Below are positions 1-8,848 of a DNA stretch of 41,931 bases, piece by piece (the first letter of the stretch is position 1; each line of letters begins with the position of its first letter). A program made the translations under genes and the position numbers. Below the pieces are notes generated by a model. It searched no databases and had not been told where the DNA came from. It saw only the letters and a program-made list of their open reading frames with translations. Source of the DNA: UBA2272 sp034368805 (GTDB taxonomy: Bacteria > Actinomycetota > Coriobacteriia > Anaerosomatales > Anaerosomataceae); assembly GCA_034368805.1 (NCBI GenBank), contig JAXMLJ010000017.1, positions 1-41,931 on the forward strand, read 5' to 3'.

Positions 1-1730
1 GCGGTCCCAGTCATGGCCCTGCTGGTCAACGGCGTACGTCGCCACTGCCACGGCGGTTGCATAACGGTCATCGCCCCACAAGCGATCCACCGTGCCGGGC
101 AGAACTGCTGCAAGCTGCGTCTCCGTGACCGATGAGACGGCTGCGGTTCCACCGAGCACGACGGCGTCGGTCACGTCGACCATTGCGTCCTTTGTACCAG
201 CCGAGAGTCCGCCCGAAGGGTGGGCGAGGAAGAGTGGCCAGTGCTGTCTGGCAGCCAGCGGCGCTGCAGCCAGCGCGTCAGGGAAGTCGCCGCCCGTGGC
301 CACAAACGCCATACCGTCGTAGTCCACGCCGAGCTCCGCGATCACGCGCAGCGCAACGGCGTTGGCAGTCTCGTACCTGTCAGCCCCCTTGATGCGCTCC
401 ACGTTGCCGGAGCCAAGCTGCGTCTTGAGGGCAGTCTCCACCGGTGCCCCGACTGCCGATGTGCCGCCGAGGATGATCGCGCTCGTCGCACCAAGACGAT
501 CTATCTCCTGAGACACGACCGCGGGAACGACGTCCGTGCCCACGAGCAGAACGGGACCGTTGAGCGCTCCCGCCAGCGCGGTGCCGCCGAGAGCATCCGG
601 CCAGTTGGCGCCCGTCGCGATCACGACCGTCTCGGCGCCGATCGGGAAGGCCCGCCGCGACACATCCACAGCGGTGGCGTAACGGTCGTCGCCTTCCAGC
701 GACGCAACCGGGGGAAGCGGCCACCGGTAAGCGACCACACGTCCGCCGGCACCCACCCCCCACCCTGTGTTCGCATCCAGGAAGTACAGATCACCAGGTA
801 GCGCGTTCCGCCTCTATGCTGCGCCACCCATGTGTCTCCGCCATCGTCCGTGGCGAGAATGAGCCCGTCGTTACCCGATACCCAGCCGGTGTCCGCATCC
901 ACGAAGTGCACATCGATGAGCTCGGTGGTGCAACCGGAGTCCTGGAACTCCCAGCTGTCTCCACCGTCGGTGGTGTGCATGATGAGCCCATCGCCACCAA
1001 CGACCCAACCAGTGTTGGCGTCAACGAAATGGGGTGTCCAGTAGAGCCGACCAACGGCATCCGGCCTGATGTCGTCCCAGGTGACGCCGCCGTCGGTGGT
1101 CTTGTGGAGCGTACCGTTGCCGGTGACCCAGCCGGTGTTCTGATCGATGAAGAAGAGCGACTGCACGATCGCGTAGTCGAGGCTGCCGTGGTTCGTCCAC
1201 GTATTGCCGCCATTTGTGGTCCGCAGGATCGGGCCGAACTCGCCGGGAGGCGGCGGACCGTACCCGCCAGGGATACCCACCGCCCAGCCGTGGTTCTCGT
1301 CAACGAACTGGACTCCCCACAGGTTCTTACTCGTGCCTGACGTCTGCGGCGTCCAGCTGACGCCTCCGTTGATCGACTTCAGGATGGTGCCCCCGTCACC
1401 CACGACCCATCCGGTGTTCGCATCCAGGAAGAACACGCCCGAAAGCGCCACCGATGTTCCTGAGTTCTGTGCGAGCCAGCTCTCCCCACCGTTCGTGGTC
1501 TTGCGGAGCGTGCCGTTGCCTCCGGTCATCCAGCCGGTGTTCTCGTCGATGAAGTACACGCTGTCAAGAGGAACGCTGACTCCCGAGTCCTGCAGGGACC
1601 ACCCTGCCGCGCGTACATCCAGCGGCGCGGGATCCGTGACCGCTTGCGCAGCCGGGAGCCCCGCAAACGTCAGCACCAGCACCGCCGACAGAGACAGCGC
1701 TATCGTCCTTCTGAGCCTAGCTACAACCAT
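1..1730 (-). CDS. Wall-anchored YCF48 beta-propeller protein with cell-wall-binding-2 repeats (frameshifted, 3' end outside window)
   Basis: A signal peptide (about residues 1-28, ending AAQA) is followed by seven YCF48/BNR-like repeats of the form FxDxNTGWxxGxxGxIxxTxDGGxxW, enough for one seven-bladed propeller, and then by at least two CWB2 repeats (GDDRYATA, WPDALGG, LGGT motifs). CWB2 domains bind secondary wall polymers in Gram-positive bacteria, so the propeller is probably displayed on the cell surface. Ligand unknown. The reading frame breaks near base 792: the last blade (YFLDANTGW) and all CWB2 repeats lie in another frame, restored by one extra C between 792 and 793. The downstream frame is open to base 1. 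Start chosen at ATG 1730 because AGGAGG sits 7 nt upstream; the ATG at 1736 lies 1 nt from it. A paralogue lies directly upstream. Either a sequencing indel or a real disruption. Confidence 0.85.
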
Positions 1731-1800
1731 GATCATCCCTCCTTCTGGTGCGGCCGACGGCCGCCCCGTCATTCGGCCGATCCACCTTGATGCGGACCGA

Positions 1801-2892
1801 CTAGTCATCGGCGCCCGCCGGGATACCGAAGTGCAGGATGACGCCATCGGCGCCGACGACCCAGCCATGCTCGGCATCCAGGAAGTGCACCCCGTACAGG
1901 ATCGGGGCTCCTCCACCACCATCGCGCTCCTGATTCCAGGTGGCGCCTCCATCGGCCGTTGAAAGGACGATGCTCCCGGCGCCCACGGCCCATCCGCTCT
2001 GTGCGTCTGCAAAGAAGACGTCCTCGAGAGTGCGGCTACCCGCGTCCTGCGCCGACCACGTCTCGCCACCGTCGGTCGTGACCACGACGCCGTCGTTGCC
2101 TGCCGCCCATCCGTTCTGTGAGTCTGCGAAGAAGATCGCCCTCAAGAACTCCACGGGGGGATCCTGACGGGTCCATGTCACACCGCCATCGGTGGTGGCG
2201 ACGATGACTCCGTCACCGTCCCAGCCCACGGCCCATCCCGTCTGCGCATCCACGAAGTGGACGTCGTACAGGTGGCTTGCCAGGCCCTCGGCTCCGGACT
2301 CCTGCTGGATCCAGGTGGACCCCCCGTCCGTCGTGGCCCAGATCTGAGCGGCCGTGGTCACGATCCATCCATGATCGGCGTCCGCGAAGAAGATGTCGTT
2401 CGCGGAGCGGATCGAGCCGCTCGTCTGCGCGGTCCAGGTCTGCCCACCATCGGTGGTCTTGACTATGTCGCTCACCCCGTCGCCCTGGTGGACGGCCCAC
2501 CCGGTGCGGGCATCGATGAAGTGCACAGCTTCGAACGCGTACCGGTCTTGAACGTGCACCTCGGCCCAGGTGTCGCCGCCGTCACCGGTGCCGAGAATGA
2601 CGCCTCTGCTGCTTCCGCCTACCGCCCAACCCACCTGCGGGTCGACGAACATGACATCGTTCAGCGTGTCGGACACTCCCGAGACCTGTTCTTGCCACAC
2701 GGGCTCGACCGGCTCGTCAGCGGGAGGTTCCACCGACACGTCGGTATCCGGCTCCGGCTCTGCCGGATCCTCGGCGCCACATCCGGTAGCCCCGGCAACG
2801 AGTAGCGCGAGCATCACAGCGGCCAGCAGCCACGTCTTCGCGCCTGTACAGCAGCGGTGCAGTCTGATGTTCGTTCTCGCGGGAAAGGTCAT
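1801..2892 (-). CDS. YCF48 beta-propeller lipoprotein
   Basis: 363-residue predicted lipoprotein. The N-terminus has basic residues, a hydrophobic stretch (LLAAVMLALLVAGATGC) and a lipobox-like Cys, then an acidic Pro/Glu linker with repeated PxEP. Seven repeats with FxDxxxGWxxG and TxDGGxTW follow, matching the YCF48/BNR propeller family. In photosynthetic organisms YCF48 assists photosystem II assembly; in heterotrophs these propellers are extracellular and their role is unknown. Start at ATG 2892 follows GAGGTGGGG; a longer in-frame extension would precede the signal peptide and is unlikely. It lies 70 bp upstream of, and codirectional with, the CWB2-anchored paralogue, so the two probably form an operon in which one propeller is lipid-anchored and the other wall-anchored. 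Confidence 0.88.
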   Translation of the reverse strand: MTFPARTNIRLHRCCTGAKTWLLAAVMLALLVAGATGCGAEDPAEPEPDTDVSVEPPADEPVEPVWQEQVSGVSDTLNDVMFVDPQVGWAVGGSSRGVILGTGDGGDTWAEVHVQDRYAFEAVHFIDARTGWAVHQGDGVSDIVKTTDGGQTWTAQTSGSIRSANDIFFADADHGWIVTTAAQIWATTDGGSTWIQQESGAEGLASHLYDVHFVDAQTGWAVGWDGDGVIVATTDGGVTWTRQDPPVEFLRAIFFADSQNGWAAGNDGVVVTTDGGETWSAQDAGSRTLEDVFFADAQSGWAVGAGSIVLSTADGGATWNQERDGGGGAPILYGVHFLDAEHGWVVGADGVILHFGIPAGADD

Positions 2893-3410
2893 GTGACCCC
2901 ACCTCGATTCCCAGGTCGACGACATGTCAGAGCGCGCACCGACGATCACGGGTGGTTCGGTCCGGTGTGCCGACGGGGATGCGCGCGGATGCACCCGTGG
3001 ATGGCGAAACACCCCGGTCTGCGGAGCGGTCGCCTCGGACCTCAGCAGATCACGGGAGGCGGGACGCCGATGATGACGAACCTGATCCAGACGCGCCCCA
3101 GATGCAGAGCCCGGGGCCGGCAATCGCGGCGCGTTGCCCTCCAGCGGTGGAGATACATCGTCGCGACCGACTTGCCGATACTCGGCAACGTATCAGGTAG
3201 TTGTACGTACGACTCGAAGCCGCCCACTTCGCTTGGAGGAAGGGGCGAGGAACACGCGGGGAGCGGGTGCCTGTTCCTGACTACGATGCGCTACACCCCC
3301 GGAAGGAGACGAGAGCAGAAGGGCCACCCCTTACCCTACCATACGGGCTGCGGCCACCCGGCGGCCCGAGGCTCACCCCCGTCCATCGCAACGCACGTTG
3401 CCATGACACG
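2893..3410. other. 518-bp gene-free region with two palindromes
   Basis: No convincing gene on either strand. A perfect 7-bp inverted repeat with a 3-nt loop (TTGCCGA-TAC-TCGGCAA) lies at 3172-3188, and a near-perfect palindrome centred on GTACGTAC lies at about 3198-3211. Both are upstream of the YCF48 lipoprotein and could be operator or leader structures. I found no recognisable riboswitch consensus. Confidence 0.4.
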
Positions 3411-4217
3411 TCACCAGTCCAGAGCAGCGCCGGTTCCGGCATGGAAGTAGTACTGCTCGCCGTCACTCGCCGTGACCTCCCACGCAGGAATCATCAGGTG
3501 CTGATCGCCAGTGAACGGCACATGATAGACGAGCCGCGCGGCCGCGACGTCCTCCGCCGTCGGCTCAGCGGAGTGGTCGGGACACGAGCCGCCTTTGAGG
3601 CCGGCGGCGATGTCGATGATCTCGTCTGGCGGCTGCATACGGATGGCCTCGCCCTCCGAAAGGACCCGGTGCCACCGCCGATGCAATTGCGAGACCACGC
3701 CACTCTCGCTGACCTCCACCCGGATCCATTGCGCTCCGGCAACCGGCACGCCGTCGATCACTCGTTGCCACTCGATGCTGTACGAGTACGGAGTACCCGG
3801 GCCGGAGGAATCGAGTTCCTCGGCCATGACTGCGCCTACCCTTTCGACCTGCACCACGTCATCCGGAAGCCCGATCGTGTCGTTCAGGAACGCGAGCGCG
3901 ATGCCGCGTGCTTCGTCGAGGGTGACGGTCACGGGCTCTCGCGGCTCCCCGGCAAGGTACGTGAGCTCGCCCGGCCCGATCCAGACTGCCACGTCCCCGC
4001 GCGCGAAGATCGCACGCGTGTCATCGGGCGTCGCGCCCTCCTGCCGCGACAGGCCATCGCCGAGGAACAGCGCGGCGAGAGCCTCAGGGTCCGGCTCCTC
4101 GGGATCCAGGACGAGGATCGGCAGCTCGGTGGGTGCTGTCGCGGCTGGCGAGGCTGAGCACCCGCCGATCGAGATGACGAGTACGCACGCAAGGACCGCC
4201 ACCGAAAAGCGATGCAT
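3411..4217 (-). CDS. Predicted lipoprotein with possible PepSY/YycI-like fold
   Basis: 268 residues. A short signal peptide ends in a lipobox (VISIGGC, Cys about residue 20), so the protein is probably anchored on the outer face of the membrane. Stretches such as EARGIALAFLND and, later, the GVPVAGAQWIRVEV and GVVSQLHRRWHRV segments resemble PepSY/YycI-type domains, in which a helix packs on a beta sheet. That is a fold-level guess, not a recognised family. Start at ATG 4217 has GGAGGGGG about 9 nt upstream; longer open sequence upstream lacks a signal peptide. No close neighbours in an operon: 193 bases longer than the gap ahead of most genes here separate it from the YCF48 pair, and a 255-bp gap separates it from the DUF1611 gene. 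Function unknown. Confidence 0.7.
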   Translation of the reverse strand: MHRFSVAVLACVLVISIGGCSASPAATAPTELPILVLDPEEPDPEALAALFLGDGLSRQEGATPDDTRAIFARGDVAVWIGPGELTYLAGEPREPVTVTLDEARGIALAFLNDTIGLPDDVVQVERVGAVMAEELDSSGPGTPYSYSIEWQRVIDGVPVAGAQWIRVEVSESGVVSQLHRRWHRVLSEGEAIRMQPPDEIIDIAAGLKGGSCPDHSAEPTAEDVAAARLVYHVPFTGDQHLMIPAWEVTASDGEQYYFHAGTGAALDW

Positions 4218-4472
4218 CCGTCCAACCCCCTCCCGGCCGACTGTACTCCCGAGCCGGGCGCATCGGCAAACTCGGGAAGGACGATGACCCTCGGCATGAT
4301 CCGGACTCCGGTCAGGCGCACCGCGACGGCGCCTGGACGCTCCTTGATCGTTACTGCCCGAGGACATGCGGTCCTGCTCGCGCAGTTGCCCGTCGGAGCA
4401 GGCGCGCACAAGGACCGCACGCGCCACTGCGAGGAGCTCTCATGCCGTCTGTCCGAGCCCGTGATAACCGGA

Positions 4473-5636
4473 CTAGCGGCCCTGGAGAGAGATGAGCGAC
4501 GCCGGACTCTCGTCCTTCTCCCCTCGCACCGGCCCGCCGATGCCCGGATACGCCCGCGTCACCATCTCCACCAGCTCGTCGGTCGGGCGCGTCAGGGCGT
4601 CCGTTGCCGGGATACCAAGCTCGAGTTCGTACATGATGATGGCCGCCGTGACGTCGGCGTCGGTCATCCCCTCGTGGTTGATGGCAAGGCCGATGACCTT
4701 CGTGTCGACAAAGGTCTCGATCAGATTGATCTCGACGGCCGGCGACGGGACGTGTAGGCCGTCGAAGTCGCAGCGGATCGTGCGCGCCGGAGCGTGCTGA
4801 AGGATGACGGCCTGAGGCTGGCTGCCGCGAAGGATGAACCCCGACGATAGGTACGCGGGGTGGCCGAGCGCGCTCTGACCTTCGATGATGATCACGTCGG
4901 GATGCTCGGCGGTGAATGCGCTGACGACCGCGCCCTCCACCTCGCCCGCGCAGAACTGGCTGGGCATCGCGTCAAGGGCGACACCATAGCGCGCGCCCTG
5001 GATGAGTCCGGTCTGACCGGTCGCGATCATCACCGCGTTGATCCCGCGCTCGTTGAGCACGCGTGTCAGTAGCGTTGCTGTCGTGCGCTTGCCGATCGCA
5101 CAGTCCGTTCCCAGGACAGCGATGCGCGGACAGGCGACCTCGGCGATGCTACCGTCAAAGAGCCGCAGGTGCTTCTTGTCGGGAGGCCGCCGCACATCCC
5201 TGATCGCCACCTGATGTTCCGCCTGCGCTGCGATGAACACCGGGTCGTCTCCGAGGAACTCGTGCAGACCGCTCACGATGTCCATGCCCCGGCTCATCGC
5301 CTCGAGCACGACGCCGCGCTCGTGGACGGAGAGCAAGCCGCTTGCGGGTGCGATCCCGAAGATGAAGACGTCGGGAAGGCCCTCCGCAGAGGCGACGGCC
5401 TCGGCGAGATCCCGATGGACGGCGATGCCGTTGCGCGCTTCTCCAAGCACCTCACCGGCATCCAGTCCGGCCTTCTCGCTGTCGATGACCGAGACGATCT
5501 TGTACCTCTCCGACTGGCGGACCAGCCCGTTGGCCGTCTTGCCGTCGACGCCGCCGAAGTTCGCCTCGCAGTAGATGACGGCTGTCGGAAGGCGGCCGCT
5601 GATACGCGCCGGCTTCAGCCGTTGGATGGGTGACAT
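4473..5636 (-). CDS. DUF1611 family protein (DgcN-like), copy 1
   Basis: 387 residues. It matches DUF1611: an N-terminal Rossmann-like domain and a C-terminal P-loop domain carrying GTDCAIGKRTTA, a deviant Walker A, and EGQSALGHPAY. Characterised family members (DgcN) N-acetylate D-glutamate as the first step of D-glutamate catabolism, but the family is broad, so the substrate here is inferred. Start at ATG 5636 has GGGGAG about 5 nt upstream; the in-frame ATG at 5675 has no SD. A clear paralogue with the same motifs (VIYCEANFGGxDGKTANGLVR compared with VVYCEGNFG...) lies at 8849-9961. This copy has an N-terminal extension of about 14 residues and no dipeptide-epimerase or DgcA neighbour in the window. 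Confidence 0.85.
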   Translation of the reverse strand: MSPIQRLKPARISGRLPTAVIYCEANFGGVDGKTANGLVRQSERYKIVSVIDSEKAGLDAGEVLGEARNGIAVHRDLAEAVASAEGLPDVFIFGIAPASGLLSVHERGVVLEAMSRGMDIVSGLHEFLGDDPVFIAAQAEHQVAIRDVRRPPDKKHLRLFDGSIAEVACPRIAVLGTDCAIGKRTTATLLTRVLNERGINAVMIATGQTGLIQGARYGVALDAMPSQFCAGEVEGAVVSAFTAEHPDVIIIEGQSALGHPAYLSSGFILRGSQPQAVILQHAPARTIRCDFDGLHVPSPAVEINLIETFVDTKVIGLAINHEGMTDADVTAAIIMYELELGIPATDALTRPTDELVEMVTRAYPGIGGPVRGEKDESPASLISLQGR

Positions 5637-5849
5637 GGGTCTCCCCGGGAAGTCGGAAGACCGATCGACCGGCACGTGAGCAGCCGCCGTATCGCACGGG
5701 TTCCGGGTTGCGGCTGCCGGTCTGATGGGACTCCAGCAGGTTCACCGCGATGAGCCCGCGGGCGCTGATGCCGGTGGCGCGGAGTGTCCCAGCCGAGGTG
5801 GGGCACGCGCGATCTCGAGGTCGAGGGTAGCTTGAGCATACCACGCCGG

Positions 5850-5888
5850 TCAGAAAGCGAGCCCGCCCCTCACGTTCGAGGAGCGGGC
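5850..5888 (-). terminator. Rho-independent terminator
   Basis: The 11-bp stem (5861-5871 with 5878-5888, one mismatch, 6-nt loop) is followed on the minus strand by TCGCTTTCT. It lies 16 nt after a tRNA-Ser 3'-end copy that ends in CCA, the usual place for a tRNA terminator. Confidence 0.6.
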
Positions 5889-5903
5889 GTCGTTGCGTTC
5901 GTA

Positions 5904-5920
5904 TGTGGCGGAGGGGGAGG
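5904..5920 (-). repeat. tRNA-Ser(CGA) 3'-end copy (acceptor end and CCA)
   Basis: Seventeen bases identical to 8605-8621, the acceptor 3' strand and CCA of tRNA-Ser(CGA) plus two following bases. No tRNA body is attached. Probable attachment-site scar or tRNA remnant. Confidence 0.5.
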
Positions 5921-6084
5921 TGTGTGAGAGGTGCGACCGCATCGAGCCCGCGGGCGGATGACCCCGAGAGCCGCGTTCGAGGCCAGGGACAAGGCCCGAA
6001 CGGCAGGGCCCGAGATCGACCTCCCGAAAGGAACGCGGGTCCGCCGCGACAACATCTGTCCACGATGTCCTAAGACATCACACG

Positions 6085-6113
6085 GGCGGAGGGGGAGGGA
6101 TTCGAACCCTCGG
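6085..6113 (-). repeat. tRNA-Ser(CGA) 3'-end copy (T arm and acceptor strand)
   Basis: Twenty-nine bases identical to 8608-8636: complete T arm (GAGGG-TTCGAAT-CCCTC) and 3' acceptor strand. The expected CCA is CCC and there is no D arm, anticodon arm or 5' acceptor strand; the CNNM gene's stop codon lies 28 bases away. Looks like an attachment-site duplicate or a truncated tRNA. Confidence 0.6.
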
Positions 6114-6140
6114 ATGGTAGCCGGAGCGGGTTCGCCGTCG

Positions 6141-7334
6141 CTAGAAGGGCCCGCCTGCCTCATCGTCAGGTGCATCGAGGACCGGCGAGGCCGAGCGCTC
6201 CTCTCCGAGCCTGCGCGCCAGGAGCTGGAGGTCCTCGACGCTGTCGCTCTCGTCGACTATCTCCGCGCCGAGCAGCATCTCGACCATGTCCTCGAGCGTG
6301 ACCAGCCCGCTCGTGCCTCCGTACTCATCGACGACAAGTGCGATGTGGTGGCGCTCTTTCAGGAAAAGCTCCAGTAGCCTCAGCAGGGGCATCGCTGCCG
6401 GCACCGCCACGATGTCACGCTTGAGCGACACGAGATCGCTGTCCCCGTTGTCCTGTGCTTCAGCCATGAGGATGTCGTCTTTGAGGACGAACCCCGTCAC
6501 GTGATCGATGTCGGCCCGGAAGATCGGCAGACGCGAATGGGGTATCGGCTGCCCCCCGGAAAGCACGTCGGTGACGGTCAGATCCTCGGGAAACGCCATG
6601 ACCACGGTACGCGGCGTCATGACGTCCCTCGCCTTGAGCGATTCGAGCTTGAAGAGGTTGCGGAAGATTCGGGACTCGTGCACGTCGATATGCCCGCTCT
6701 CCTCGCAAACGTCGGCCATCGCAAGGAACTCCTGACGGCTGAAGACGTGCACACTCCTTCCCCGCGCAATCAGCCTCGTGATCCACTCGGACACCAATAC
6801 GAGCGGGTAGAGGATCACCGTGAGGACGCGGATGAAGACCGCTGTCGGGTCGACGAGGGTCCTCCAGTAGACCGTCCCGATGGTCTTGGGGACGATCTCG
6901 GAGAGGAAGAGGATCGCCAGCGTCATGACCGCCGAGAACACACCGGTCCAAACGCTGCCGAATACGATGGTCGCCTGGGCGCCGGCACCGATAGCTCCCG
7001 CCGTGTGAGCGATGGTGTTCAGTGTTAGGATCGCCGCCAACGAGCGGTCGATGTTGTCCTGGCGCAGGCGCTTCAAGAGCGCAGCACGTTTGGGCTGCGC
7101 ATCACGCATGCCTTCGATGTAGGAGGGCGTGATGCTCAGGAGCACCGCTTCGGCTATCGAACAAGCGAAAGAAATCCCGAGCGCGAGCACGATGTAGAGC
7201 ACCAGGAGTGCCACGTCCCCGCTCGACCCTGAGCCGACGACGTCGCCGGAGGGGACTGCGCCTGCTGCCAGAGCTGATGAAGCAAACACGAGATGTACGG
7301 TGGTCGACACAACGACAGCCAGGAGCCGTCTCAC
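6141..7334 (-). CDS. CNNM/CBS-domain membrane protein (hemolysin C/CorC-like)
   Basis: 397 residues. An N-terminal hydrophobic segment resembling a signal peptide is followed by a CNNM (DUF21) transmembrane domain of about four helices (around residues 40-175, including SEIVPKTIG) and a pair of CBS domains (about residues 205-340, with VMTPRTVVMAF and VVDEYGGTSGLVTLEDMVE). The C-terminal CorC_HlyC domain found in many relatives is missing; only a short acidic tail follows. Bacterial CNNM proteins are linked to Mg2+ efflux or tolerance, with CBS domains sensing Mg-ATP. Start is GTG 7334, with GGAGGG about 11 nt upstream. A Ca/cation antiporter lies upstream in the same direction, so the pair may handle divalent cations. 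The gene ends 28 bases before a tRNA-Ser fragment. Confidence 0.9.
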   Translation of the reverse strand: MRRLLAVVVSTTVHLVFASSALAAGAVPSGDVVGSGSSGDVALLVLYIVLALGISFACSIAEAVLLSITPSYIEGMRDAQPKRAALLKRLRQDNIDRSLAAILTLNTIAHTAGAIGAGAQATIVFGSVWTGVFSAVMTLAILFLSEIVPKTIGTVYWRTLVDPTAVFIRVLTVILYPLVLVSEWITRLIARGRSVHVFSRQEFLAMADVCEESGHIDVHESRIFRNLFKLESLKARDVMTPRTVVMAFPEDLTVTDVLSGGQPIPHSRLPIFRADIDHVTGFVLKDDILMAEAQDNGDSDLVSLKRDIVAVPAAMPLLRLLELFLKERHHIALVVDEYGGTSGLVTLEDMVEMLLGAEIVDESDSVEDLQLLARRLGEERSASPVLDAPDDEAGGPF

Positions 7335-7448
7335 TGGTCTTCAGTCCCTCCGGTTGGATGGTCACGCTCTACTGACGGCGCGTGGCATGAGATAGCCGCT
7401 TTCACGTTCAGTCTATACGAGCCCAAGAACCGCGCTCCCTCGCGGGAT

Positions 7449-8396
7449 TCAGAACAGCACCGCGAGGTAGGCGGCATACCCCAGCAGGAAGAGTACGGCG
7501 ACTGGCCGCCCGATCCGCCCGCGCCACAGGAGCACCGGAACGAGTAGCAGTGATGCGCCGACCATAACCCAGGTGTCTACAGATGCGATCTGCTCGGCGA
7601 TGCCGATCGGTTTCACGAGCGCCGTGATGCCGAGTATTCCGAGGATGTTGAAGATGTTGCTGCCGACCACATTGCCCACCGCAACGTCAGGATGACGGCG
7701 AAACGCGGCGATGATGCTCGTCGCCAGCTCCGGAAGCGACGTGCCGACGGCGACCAGGCTGAGTCCGATGACGGCTTCAGCGACCCCGAACGTACGGGCG
7801 ATCTCGGAGGCCCCGACGATAAGGAATCGCGACCCGATCACGAGCGCGACGAGCCCGGCGGTGAGGTAGGCGATTCCCGACAGCATCGACCCGGTGACCT
7901 CGATCTCAGCAGACTCGTTTTCGTGCAAGGTCGCCGATGGCAGCGAGGGTCGGCGCGCCTCCGACCGATATGAGAGGTACACGTAGAACGCGAGGGCGAT
8001 AAGGAGTGTTGCCGCCGGCAGTCGCGTGATCTCGCCTGTTGTCGCCACCAGGGCCAGTGCCACAGCCGACGCAAGCATGACTGCCGTGTCGCGCCTGAGG
8101 GCACGCGGATCCACCACTATCGGGGTGATGATCGCAGCGGCGCCCAACACACCGAGGATGTTGAAGATGTTGCTACCCACGATGTTGCCCATCGCGATGT
8201 CCGAGCGACCTTCGAGCGCCGCTCCCAGACTGACGACGAGCTCGGGTGCCGAGGTACACCACGCCACCACCGTCATACCGATCAGGAGCGGCGAGAGGCC
8301 GAGACGCCGGGAGACCATGACCGCACCTCGGACAAGGAACTCACCGCCCCCGAACAGCAGAACGAAACCGGCGAAAGCAGACAGATACATGAGCAT
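7449..8396 (-). CDS. Calcium/sodium antiporter (CaCA family, YrbG-like)
   Basis: 315 residues, about ten membrane helices, with the two inverted alpha-repeats typical of the CaCA superfamily: GMTVVAWCTSAPELVVS...GNIVGSNIFNILG and GLSLVAVGTSLPELATS...GNVVGSNIFNILG. The acidic residue in each SxPE motif is the ion-binding site. A charged loop around residues 160-185 separates the halves. It probably exchanges Na+ or H+ for Ca2+ across the cytoplasmic membrane. Start ATG 8396 has AAGGGA about 12 nt upstream; ATG 8390 is an equal alternative. It is followed 114 bp later by the CNNM/CBS gene, and both lie between the intact tRNA-Ser(CGA) and its 3'-end copies. Confidence 0.92.
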   Translation of the reverse strand: MLMYLSAFAGFVLLFGGGEFLVRGAVMVSRRLGLSPLLIGMTVVAWCTSAPELVVSLGAALEGRSDIAMGNIVGSNIFNILGVLGAAAIITPIVVDPRALRRDTAVMLASAVALALVATTGEITRLPAATLLIALAFYVYLSYRSEARRPSLPSATLHENESAEIEVTGSMLSGIAYLTAGLVALVIGSRFLIVGASEIARTFGVAEAVIGLSLVAVGTSLPELATSIIAAFRRHPDVAVGNVVGSNIFNILGILGITALVKPIGIAEQIASVDTWVMVGASLLLVPVLLWRGRIGRPVAVLFLLGYAAYLAVLF

Positions 8397-8606
8397 CGCG
8401 ACACGCTTCCCTTCGACGCCACGACCGTTTCGTACCCACTGCGAGATGCAGCCGGGTGGACGCCGAAGGTCTCGCCGCAACGGACACGCGCCCGGGACCG
8501 AGGTCCGTGATGACGAACGCGCTACGCGGTCTGGACCGCGCGGGCTACTCCCCTTCGAAGACGAGACAGTAGCGCGTCCGTGTCAGAGACGCAAGCGGGA
8601 CCTCTG

Positions 8607-8699
8607 TGGCGGAGGGGGAGGGATTCGAACCCTCGGTACGGGGGATACCCGCACAACGGTTTTCGAGACCGCCGCATTCAACCACTCTGCCACCCCTCC
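8607..8699 (-). tRNA. tRNA-Ser(CGA)
   Basis: A 93-nt tRNA with encoded CCA. Acceptor stem GGAGGGG pairs with CCCCTCC, anticodon loop CTCGAAA gives CGA, a long variable arm is typical of serine tRNA, and the T loop is TTCGAAT. Reads UCG. Its 3' 29 bases are copied at 6085-6113 and 17 bases at 5904-5920. Confidence 0.97.
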
Positions 8700-8733
8700 G
8701 CGATGGCGCCGCGCCGCAGCGCGACGGCTACGG

Positions 8734-8762
8734 AGTATAGCAGGCGTGCCCGCGTGCGGCGA
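8734..8762 (-). promoter_or_regulatory. Probable promoter of tRNA-Ser(CGA)
   Basis: Minus-strand -10 TATACT (8734-8739), 17-bp spacer, and -35-like TCGCCG (8757-8762), ending about 35 bp ahead of the tRNA. Confidence 0.5.
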
Positions 8763-8848
8763 TACGCGAGTGGGCATCCGAGCGACCCATGTTGATGCCG
8801 TTCGCCAGCTGCGGGCATATGCTCTAAGACTGGAGAGGATGGTTCCCC

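Larger units (their letters stand above)
5637..6140. other. 504-bp gene-free region with terminator and tRNA-Ser 3' fragments
   Basis: No coding gene is supported. From left to right it holds the promoter region of the DUF1611 gene, a minus-strand terminator (5850-5888), a 17-nt copy of the tRNA-Ser acceptor end (5904-5920), a 6-bp hairpin GATGTC-CTAA-GACATC (6064-6079) and a 29-nt copy of the tRNA-Ser T arm and acceptor end (6085-6113). Confidence 0.6.

Noticed and set aside
2893..3410. A c-di-GMP or cobalamin riboswitch
   Set aside because: No consensus core found on either strand.
6085..6113. A complete second tRNA-Ser gene
   Set aside because: Only the T arm and acceptor 3' strand are present; no anticodon arm or 5' acceptor strand, and the end reads CCC instead of CCA.
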